From Planctomycetota bacterium (GTDB lineage Bacteria > Planctomycetota > PLA2 > JAEUHO01), in NCBI GenBank assembly GCA_026647295.1, contig JAPKHB010000200.1, forward strand, positions 1 through 7,198: a DNA stretch of 7,198 bases, given 5' to 3'. How positions within the stretch are numbered: position 1 is the first letter of the stretch; every line of letters begins with the position of its first letter. Below, piece by piece: positions 1-5,276 of the stretch. Below the pieces are notes generated by a model. The model was not told the DNA's origin, did not search any database, and saw nothing but the letters and a program-made list of their open reading frames with translations. Made by a program: the position numbers and the translations under genes.

Positions 1-162
1 ATGGCTTCTAAACCCGGATGAGTCATCAATCCCTTTTTTTATAAGAGTTTGTGCAAGTTCTTTATTCTTAACAGACCAATTGCTCTTGGGCAAACGCCGG
101 GTAAAATATTTTTTGTAAGAGTTATCATCAATGGACTGTATCTTTCCATCTATCCATCCATA
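1..162 (-). pseudogene. YdeI/OmpD-associated family protein, internal fragment
   Basis: A 54-codon open stretch on the minus strand, cut at both ends: by the window edge and by the junction near base 163. It begins YGWIDGKIQSIDD, followed by YFTRR, then SNWSVKN and LIKKGIDDSSGF. This matches the core pattern I know from the YdeI/OmpD-associated (OmdA) family: YGWID, an acidic-hydrophobic stretch, F-x-PR, S-x-WS-x-x-N, then L-x-x-x-G-x-M-x-x-x-G. Family members are usually near 190 residues and are poorly characterised; some are called bacteriocin-protection proteins. The codons are AT-rich (many AAA, ATA, TTT), unlike every other gene here. The frame is one base off the narG frame, so narG reads into it and stops at 128-130. 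Assignment rests on motif memory; the family call is good, the function open. Confidence 0.72.
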
Positions 163-2350
163 ACCCCTTGGCCGAGCTCATCAGCGCGTTGCCGCGCCAG
201 ATGTACCAGACGCGCGGCCAGTTCTCGGGTGCGTCCGGGTCCTCGACCGAGAACTTGAGGTCGCGCCCCTTCAGGCGCTCGACGACCGAGCGCACCACCG
301 CGGCGTCGTCCGACGCCCCGGCCGCCCGGGCCGCGCGCACCATGTCGATCGGGTTCTCCGGGAACTGCGGGTAGAAGGGCAGCCAGCCGTTGCGCACGGC
401 CTGCACCTGGATGTCCATGGTGTGGCCGCCGGCGATCGTCCCCTCGCGCGCGTTCTGCGGCACGGTGTGGTAGTCCGTGAACTCCTTCTCGTAGCGCCAC
501 TGGTCGGTGTGGACGTAGTGCCAGGAGGGGGCGTTCTGGAGCCGCGAGGCGGGGATCCAGTCCTTGGCGAAGGCGATGGCGCCCCACGACTCGCCGGGCG
601 CGAGCTTCTCCTGCCCCACGTAGTGGGCCAGGCCGCCGCCGTTGACCCCCACGCAGCCGCAGAAGAGGAGGGCGTGGATGCCCGCCCGGTACATGAGGTT
701 GGCGTGGTACCAGTGGTTGATGCCGGCCCCGATGATGATCAGGCACTTGCCCTGCGTGTGCTCGGCGGTGCGCCCCCACTCGCGGGCGAACTGGATCACG
801 TCGTCGCGGCCGCGGCCCGTGTAGCGCTCGCTCCAGGCGGGGGTGTAGGGGGCGTCCGCGTCGTCGTAGTCGGCCGGGTAGGCCCCGGGCAGGCCGCGCG
901 GCACGCCGTACTGGGCCATCAACAGGTCGTAGACGGTGGTGACGGTCACCTCGGCGCCGTCGGCCAGCCGCAGCCGGCGAACCGGGACGCCGCGGGCCAG
1001 CGTGCGGCCGGCGCCGAAGTCGTCCAGCTCGACGAGTTCGGTCGCCGCCGGCGCCGCGCCGGGGGCGGTGTCCAGGAAGGTGAGCACCGGGTCGATCGGG
1101 CTGTGGTCTTCCGGGTCCTCGAGCTTGAGGTTCCAGGCGCCCTTCGGGGTCTCCCAGCGGTGGCCGACCGAGCCCCCGGGCATCTTGGGGGCGTCGCTCG
1201 CCCGGTCCCACGTCAGGAACTTCCAGGCCGCGTTCTCGCTCGCCGCGTAGCGCTCGAGCCGACCCGCCCGCAGCAGTTGCCCCGGGCGCTTCACCCCGTT
1301 CTGCTCCACCACCTCGACCAGCAGCGGCCCGTCGGTGTAGCGCTTGGCGTAGTCCAGGAAGTACGGCACCTTGCGATCGTGGTGGTACTCCTTCAGCAGG
1401 ATGTGGTTGACGGCCATCCACCAGGCGCCGTCCTGGCCGGCGTTGACGTTGATCCAGGTGTCGGCGTACTTCGCCACCTGGTTGAAGTCCGGGGCGAACA
1501 CGTACATCTTGGTGCCGTTGTGGCGGGCCTCCGCCACGAAGTGCACGTCCGGCGTGCGTGTCATGTTGAGGTTCGAGCCCATGACGGCCACCAGCTTGGC
1601 GTGGTACCAGTCGGCGCTCTCGTTCACGTCGGTCTGTTCGCCCCACACCTCCGGGGAGGCGCTGGGCAGGTCGCAGTACCAGTCGTAGAAGGAGAGCGAG
1701 ATGCCCCCCATCAACTGGAGCATGCGCGCGCCGGAGGCGTAGGAGAGCATCGACATCGCGGGGATCGGCGAGAAGCCGGCGATGCGGTCCGGCCCGTGGG
1801 CCTTGATCGTGTGGATGTTGGCCGCGGCCATCATCTCGAGCACGGTGTCCCAGTTCGTGCGCCGGAAGCCGCCCTTGCCCCGCGCCCGCTGCCAACGCGC
1901 GCGCCGCTCCGGGTCGCCCACCATCCAGGCCCAGGCCTCGACGGGGTCGGCGCACTCGGCGCGCGCCTGCTTCCACAGGTCGAGCAGCGCGCCGCGGGCG
2001 TACGGGTACTTGACGCGCAGCGGGCTGTAGAGGTACCAGGAGAATGAGATGCCCCGCTGGCAGCCGCGCGGCTCGTACGGCGGGATGCCGGCCTCGAGCT
2101 TGGGGTAGTCGAGCCCCTGCATCTCCCACGTGACGATGCCGTCCTTCACGTGGATCTGCCAGGTGCAGCCGCCGGTGCAGTTCACGCCGTGCGTCGAGCG
2201 CACGACCTTGTCGTACTGCCAGCGGTTGCGGTAGAACTCCTCCCAGCCCCGGGCGCGGGCGCCGACCTCGTCCTTGATCCAGGCGATCTGCGGGCCGCTG
2301 GAGCCCGCGGCGGCCGGGCCGTCCTTCGCCGATCCGTTCTTCGAGGCCAT
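128..2350 (-). CDS. narG: Respiratory nitrate reductase alpha subunit NarG, truncated at the 3' end
   Basis: Catalytic subunit that reduces nitrate to nitrite at a molybdenum bis-MGD centre on the cytoplasmic side of the membrane, taking electrons from NarH and NarI. The frame has 740 codons, of which 729 look like NarG; the last 11 (LWMDRWKDTVH) are read from foreign DNA. Visible landmarks: the FS0 iron-sulphur cluster motif THGVNCTGGC with His54, Cys58, Cys62, and Cys97 in EPRGCQRG; the YDWYCDLP segment with the Mo-ligand Asp227; AGFSPIPAMSMLSYASGAR; WGEQTDVNESADWY; GAGINHWYH; and FCGCVGVNGGGLAHYVGQEK. No twin-arginine signal is seen, so the enzyme faces the cytoplasm. The match ends at the point equivalent to SSGKG in E. 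coli NarG, near residue 730 of 1247, so about 500 C-terminal residues of the cofactor-binding fold are missing. As read, the product would not be functional. Confidence 0.96.
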   Translation of the reverse strand: MASKNGSAKDGPAAAGSSGPQIAWIKDEVGARARGWEEFYRNRWQYDKVVRSTHGVNCTGGCTWQIHVKDGIVTWEMQGLDYPKLEAGIPPYEPRGCQRGISFSWYLYSPLRVKYPYARGALLDLWKQARAECADPVEAWAWMVGDPERRARWQRARGKGGFRRTNWDTVLEMMAAANIHTIKAHGPDRIAGFSPIPAMSMLSYASGARMLQLMGGISLSFYDWYCDLPSASPEVWGEQTDVNESADWYHAKLVAVMGSNLNMTRTPDVHFVAEARHNGTKMYVFAPDFNQVAKYADTWINVNAGQDGAWWMAVNHILLKEYHHDRKVPYFLDYAKRYTDGPLLVEVVEQNGVKRPGQLLRAGRLERYAASENAAWKFLTWDRASDAPKMPGGSVGHRWETPKGAWNLKLEDPEDHSPIDPVLTFLDTAPGAAPAATELVELDDFGAGRTLARGVPVRRLRLADGAEVTVTTVYDLLMAQYGVPRGLPGAYPADYDDADAPYTPAWSERYTGRGRDDVIQFAREWGRTAEHTQGKCLIIIGAGINHWYHANLMYRAGIHALLFCGCVGVNGGGLAHYVGQEKLAPGESWGAIAFAKDWIPASRLQNAPSWHYVHTDQWRYEKEFTDYHTVPQNAREGTIAGGHTMDIQVQAVRNGWLPFYPQFPENPIDMVRAARAAGASDDAAVVRSVVERLKGRDLKFSVEDPDAPENWPRVWYIWRGNALMSSAKGLWMDRWKDTVH
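160..168. other. Junction between low-GC piece and narG piece
   Basis: On the minus strand the NarG match runs through SSAKG (codons ending near 165) and stops. The next bases, TATGGATGGATAGATGGA, read YGWIDG in a different frame. Base composition changes here: 21 of 60 bases are G/C at 61-120, against 41 of 60 at 1501-1560. I see no terminal inverted repeat, target duplication, tRNA or integrase that would mark an insertion. The exact crossover is uncertain by a few bases because the run of C at 164-167 can belong to either side. An assembly chimera is the simplest reading. Confidence 0.75.
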
Positions 2351-2353
2351 GGG

Positions 2354-2830
2354 TCAGGCTCCCTTCGGGGGGGACACGGCGGCGGCGCGCGCGCGGCGCG
2401 CGGCGACCGACGCGGACTCGACCAGGGGCCGGCGCACGGCGCTGAAGCGCCAGCGCCACAGGCGCCCGAACAGGAGCAGGCCCGCGACCGCCAGGGCGGC
2501 CCCCAGCAGCGCGAACACGAGGAGCTGGGGCCCCTGCTGCTCGCGGCGGTGGAGGGCGGCGTGCTCGAAGTAGGCCACCAGCGGCAGGATCTCGCCCTCG
2601 CCCAGCGGGTGGTTTCGGAACGTGGGCTGCATCACCAGCGTCGCGGGCGCGCTCAGCCAGTTGCCCAGTTTCTGCCGGTCCTGGTAGCGCTCGAAGACCT
2701 TCGTGAGGTCGGGGCCGAGCCGGCCGCCGCCCAGCCCCCCCAACCCGCCCACCGCGTGGCACGAGATGCAGGCGGCGCCGCCCGCCGCCAGCGTCCAGGG
2801 CAGGAGCGGGCTGTTGCGCAGCGCCGCGCC
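2354..2830 (-). CDS. Membrane-anchored c-type cytochrome next to narG, 5' end missing
   Basis: Probable electron carrier for the nitrate reductase. The recognisable protein, about 155 residues, starts near NSPLLPWTL, then has the heme-binding motif CISCH (2756-2770), a glycine-rich loop, GPDLTKVFERY, a likely axial Met in LVMQPTFRNHP (Met codon 2630-2632), and helix ILPLVAYFEHA. One hydrophobic segment near the C terminus, LLVFALLGAALAVAGLLLFG (2465-2524), is followed by an Arg-rich tail, which fits a C-terminal anchor with the heme outside. The stop lies 3 bases from the narG ATG. Thermus also has a cytochrome gene (narC) just before narG; this one may be analogous, not proven homologous. 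No start codon or signal peptide is present: upstream in this frame is Arg-rich antisense of the HEAT gene. The end at 2830 is an estimate. Confidence 0.8.
   Translation of the reverse strand, partial: GAALRNSPLLPWTLAAGGAACISCHAVGGLGGLGGGRLGPDLTKVFERYQDRQKLGNWLSAPATLVMQPTFRNHPLGEGEILPLVAYFEHAALHRREQQGPQLLVFALLGAALAVAGLLLFGRLWRWRFSAVRRPLVESASVAARRARAAAVSPPKGA
2359..2364 (-). promoter_or_regulatory. Ribosome binding site of narG
   Basis: AGGGAG on the minus strand, 8 bases before the ATG at 2350. It lies over the last codons of the upstream cytochrome gene and supports the chosen narG start as well as coupled translation of the pair. Confidence 0.6.
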
Positions 2831-2845
2831 GGCGGCGCCGACCTC
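2810..2845. other. Probable second junction, between cytochrome and HEAT-repeat genes
   Basis: Two divergent coding regions meet here and neither has a start. On the minus strand the cytochrome fades out upstream of LRNSPLLPW, with no ATG, GTG or TTG in frame nearby and no signal peptide. On the plus strand the HEAT-like gene is recognisable from about ADLATRALAPRW, again with no start codon in frame nearby. No room is left for two promoters or ribosome sites. The stretch is a run of GCC/GGC-like triplets, so the breakpoint cannot be placed exactly. Confidence 0.6.
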
Positions 2846-3751
2846 GCCACGCGCGCGCTCGCCCCGCGGTGGGAGCGACGCCCGGCGCCGATCGCGGCCG
2901 ACCTGGAGGCGCTGCTGGCCGAAGTCCCCGCGCCCGAGGTGCGCGACCTGCTCCCGCCGGCGGAACTGCGCCGGCTGGCCGGCGCCGACCCGGAGGCCCT
3001 TTGGGCGCGGGCCACGCTCGGCCTGCCCGAGCCCTGGCTCACGGCCCACCCCGACTTCCTCGTGCGTCTTGCGGCCCCGGCCTTCGCCACGCGCCGCGAG
3101 GCCTTCGAGGCGGCCGCGAGCGCGGGGGGCAGCGTGCTCACGCCGGCGCTGGTGGCCCGCGGCCTGCGCGATCCGGCCGTGCTGCTGCGCGAGGCGGCCG
3201 CGCGCGCGGCGGGCCAGGCCGGCTTCCTCGCGCTGGCGCGCCTGGCCGCCGGGGACGCGCACGCCCGCGTCCGCGAAGCGGGGCTGCTGGCCCTGGCGCG
3301 CCTGGATCCCGCCGGCGCGCGGGCGCTGCTCTTCGAGCGCCTCGCGGGCGAGACCGAGCCGGGACCGCGCCGCGCCGCGGCGTTGGGCCTTTGGCACGCG
3401 GCCCCCGACGACCCGGCGGTGCTCGACGCGCTGCTCTCCACGCTGGCCGAGGAAGGACCTACGGTGCGCGAGCCGGTGGCGCGGGCGCTACGCGACGCGA
3501 GAGCGGCGCCCCTCGCCGAGGCCGTGGCCCGCGCCCTGGACCGGGCCTCGCGCCGGGTCAACCCCATCCCCGCGTTCCTGGTGCGCGTGACCACGCTCTA
3601 CCACCGCGTGACGGGCCACGACCTGGGCTACCTGCCGGGGGCCCCGCCCGAGCGGCTGCGGGCGATGGCCCGGGCGGCCGAGGCCCACGCGGAGCGCGAG
3701 GCGCGCCAGGGCCCGAGCGGCCTGAGCGCCTCGCGGGGCGCGGCGCGGTGA
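2837..3751 (+). CDS. HEAT-like alpha-helical repeat protein, 5' end missing
   Basis: About 304 residues of a protein of unknown function. From roughly nucleotide 3125 to 3540 it shows tandem helical pairs rich in Ala, Leu and Arg, with the D-x-x-x-x-VR-x-A-x-x-AL signature of HEAT/PBS-lyase-type repeats, for example DAHARVREAGLLALARLD and GPTVREPVARALRDA. These usually form a curved scaffold for protein contacts. The N-terminal part (ADLEALLAEVPAPEVRDLL) also looks helical. The C-terminal part contains LYHRVTGHDLGYLPGAPPERL and an Ala/Glu/Arg-rich helix. No membrane segment or catalytic motif is seen. The frame stays open further upstream, but only as antisense of the cytochrome and narG, so the coding start given is an estimate. 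The stop overlaps the thiL start (GTGA), so the gene heads the operon as seen here. No specific family recognised. Confidence 0.7.
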   Translation, partial: ADLATRALAPRWERRPAPIAADLEALLAEVPAPEVRDLLPPAELRRLAGADPEALWARATLGLPEPWLTAHPDFLVRLAAPAFATRREAFEAAASAGGSVLTPALVARGLRDPAVLLREAAARAAGQAGFLALARLAAGDAHARVREAGLLALARLDPAGARALLFERLAGETEPGPRRAAALGLWHAAPDDPAVLDALLSTLAEEGPTVREPVARALRDARAAPLAEAVARALDRASRRVNPIPAFLVRVTTLYHRVTGHDLGYLPGAPPERLRAMARAAEAHAEREARQGPSGLSASRGAAR

Positions 3752-4674
3752 GCGAGCCCCAAGGCGAGGACGCCCGGCTCGCCGGACCCCTGGCCGCGCT
3801 GTGGCGCAGCGCCGCCGTGCGCCTTGGCGCGGGCGAAGACGACGCCGCGATCGTGCGCGTGGGCGGGGAGGAGGTGGTGTTGACCACCGACGCGCTCGTG
3901 GACGGCGTGCACTTCGAACTCGAACGGGCGGGGCCCGAGGCCGTCGCGTGGAAGGCCCTGGCCGTCAACGTCTCGGACCTGGCGGCGATGGGCGCCGAGC
4001 CCCTGGCGTGCCTCGCGGCGGTGGTGCTGCCGCGCGAGGGCGGCGCCGCGCTGCTCGAGCCGTTGCTGCTCGGCCTGGATCGCGCGGCCCGCGCCCTGGG
4101 GTGCCCGCTCGTCGGCGGCGACACCAACGTCGGGCCCGGGCCGCTCACCCTCGCCCTGACGGCGCTCGGGCGGCTCGGGCCCGCGGGTGCGCTCACGCGC
4201 GCCGGCGCACGCGTCGGGGACCACTTGAGCGTGACCGGCCCGCTCGGGGGCTCGCGCGCCGGACGCCACCTGGCCGTACGCCCGCGCGTCGCCGCGGCGC
4301 GCGCCCTGCTCGCCACCGGGCTCGTGCACGCCGGGATGGACTTGAGCGACGGGCTCGCGCGCGACCTCCCGCGCCTGTGCCGGGCCTCAGGCGTGTGCGC
4401 GCGCATCGACGCGGCCCGGCTCCCCGTGCACCCCGACGCGCTCGCGCTCGGCGGCGACCCGGTCGCGCGGGCGCTCGGCGACGGCGAGGACTTCGAGTTG
4501 CTGGTCGCCCACGCGCCGCTTCCGCCGGGGACGCAGGCCGCGCTGGCCGGCGCGGGCGTCACGTTGATCGAGGTCGGGGAGGTGCGGCCACGCGAGGAGG
4601 GCCTGGGGCTCTTGCGCGACGGGCGGGTGGAGCCCCTGCCCGCGCTCGGCCACGACCACTTCCTGGGCGCCTGA
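3748..4674 (+). CDS. thiL: Thiamine-monophosphate kinase
   Basis: Phosphorylates thiamine monophosphate with ATP to the active cofactor thiamine diphosphate, in the cytoplasm. 308 residues; the start is the GTG that overlaps the preceding stop as GTGA. Conserved ThiL/PurM-type landmarks: the metal-binding EDDAAI (30-35), TTDALVDGVHF (46-56), KALAVNVSDLAAMGAEP (69-85), GGDT (123-126), GDHLSVTGPLGGSRAG (157-172), DLSDGL (198-203), GEDFELL (246-252), and the ending GHDHFLGA. Two small oddities: the first motif reads GAGEDDAA where GxGDDAA is usual, a one-residue insertion; and the linker between the VTG motif and the second domain (AGRHLAVRPRVAAAR) is about 20 residues shorter than in E. coli ThiL, which explains the shorter total. 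All main catalytic motifs remain, so activity is expected. HypE and SelD share the fold, but TTDxLVxGVHF and the ending favour ThiL. Confidence 0.95.
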   Translation: MSEPQGEDARLAGPLAALWRSAAVRLGAGEDDAAIVRVGGEEVVLTTDALVDGVHFELERAGPEAVAWKALAVNVSDLAAMGAEPLACLAAVVLPREGGAALLEPLLLGLDRAARALGCPLVGGDTNVGPGPLTLALTALGRLGPAGALTRAGARVGDHLSVTGPLGGSRAGRHLAVRPRVAAARALLATGLVHAGMDLSDGLARDLPRLCRASGVCARIDAARLPVHPDALALGGDPVARALGDGEDFELLVAHAPLPPGTQAALAGAGVTLIEVGEVRPREEGLGLLRDGRVEPLPALGHDHFLGA

Positions 4675-4724
4675 CCGCCCCCCGGGGCCGGGCGCCCGCC
4701 GCGAAGGGGTAGACTCGGCCCTCC
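4675..4724 (+). other. thiL-tsaE intergenic gap
   Basis: The only gap between genes in the plus-strand operon. It is almost entirely G and C, contains the 10-base palindrome CGGGCGCCCG (4689-4698) and the stretch AAGGGG (4704-4709). There is no T-run after the palindrome, so no intrinsic terminator is claimed, and no recognisable promoter is seen. Read-through from thiL is expected. Confidence 0.4.
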
Positions 4725-5276
4725 ATGGCCGAAGACCGGATCGTGTTCCGCGCGCCGCGAGCGGCTGACACCCTGGCCCTGGGGCGGGCGCTGGGGGTCG
4801 CGCTCGGGCCGTGGGTCGCGGAGGGCTTCGTCGTGGACCTGCGGGGGGACCTCGGCGCCGGGAAGACCGTGTTCGTCCGCGGGGTGGCCGCGGGCCTTGG
4901 GCTCGCTCCGGGCGAGAGCGTCGCGAGCCCCACCTTCACGCTCGCTCGCGACCACGCGGTCGAAGGCGGACGGCTCGCGCACCTGGACGCCTACCGCCTG
5001 GACGGAGCCGACGAGTTCTTCGCCGCCGGCCTGGACGAGTGCCTGGGGCCGGGGCAGGTCACCTGCGTCGAATGGGGCGAGCGGGTCACCGAGGCGCTGC
5101 CCGCCGAGCGGCTCGAGGTGGCGCTCGAACCGGAGGAGGGCGAGTGCGAGGAGCCGGGCGATCCGAACGGGCCGCAGGGGCCCCGGCGTCTCGAGGCCCG
5201 GGCGCACGGCGCGCGCGCCCGCGCCGTGCTGGCGCGCTGGCGCGCGCTCGCCGAACCCCGGGCCGCGACGCCATGA
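4725..5276 (+). CDS. tsaE: tRNA t6A threonylcarbamoyladenosine biosynthesis ATPase TsaE
   Basis: P-loop ATPase that works with TsaB and TsaD to place threonylcarbamoyl on A37 of ANN-decoding tRNAs. 183 residues. Landmarks: Walker A GDLGAGKT (41-48), SPTF (68-71), HLDAYRL (86-92), EWGERV (116-121), then LPAERLEVAL and a C-terminal LEARAHG. Family members are commonly near 150 residues; the extra length is mainly a hydrophilic insert (about 136-153, Glu/Pro/Gly-rich) between two late beta strands, plus an Ala/Arg-rich helix at the end. It follows thiL after a 50-base GC-rich gap. The only purine-rich stretch before the ATG (AAGGGG, 4704-4709) is 15 bases away, a poor ribosome site. Its stop overlaps the next gene's start as ATGA. 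tsaB and tsaD are not in the window. Confidence 0.95.
   Translation: MAEDRIVFRAPRAADTLALGRALGVALGPWVAEGFVVDLRGDLGAGKTVFVRGVAAGLGLAPGESVASPTFTLARDHAVEGGRLAHLDAYRLDGADEFFAAGLDECLGPGQVTCVEWGERVTEALPAERLEVALEPEEGECEEPGDPNGPQGPRRLEARAHGARARAVLARWRALAEPRAATP

Noticed and set aside
1..21. Plus-strand ATGGCTTCTAAACCCGGATGA reads MASKPG then stop, resembling the NarG N terminus MASKNG.
   Set aside because: Only four residues agree, the codons differ, and the stretch is well explained as minus-strand YdeI-family coding. Coincidence.
145..163. Short TCCATCTATCCATCCAT tandem-like repeat at the left junction, possibly a target-site or recombination repeat.
   Set aside because: On the minus strand it is simply the codons for WIDG in the YdeI-family core, so coding explains it.
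422..2047. Long plus-strand open frame (541 codons) opposite narG.
   Set aside because: Its sequence is Val/Ala/Gly/Arg-rich with no recognisable motif, whereas the opposite strand matches NarG along its whole length. It is an antisense shadow of high-GC coding.
2830..3397. Upstream extension of the cytochrome frame to the ATG at 3397.
   Set aside because: The extra residues are Arg/Gly/Gln-rich, lack a signal peptide or heme motif, and lie antisense to the HEAT-like gene.
4689..4698. Palindrome CGGGCGCCCG between thiL and tsaE as a possible terminator or operator.
   Set aside because: There is no T-run, and 10-base GC palindromes are expected by chance in DNA of this composition.
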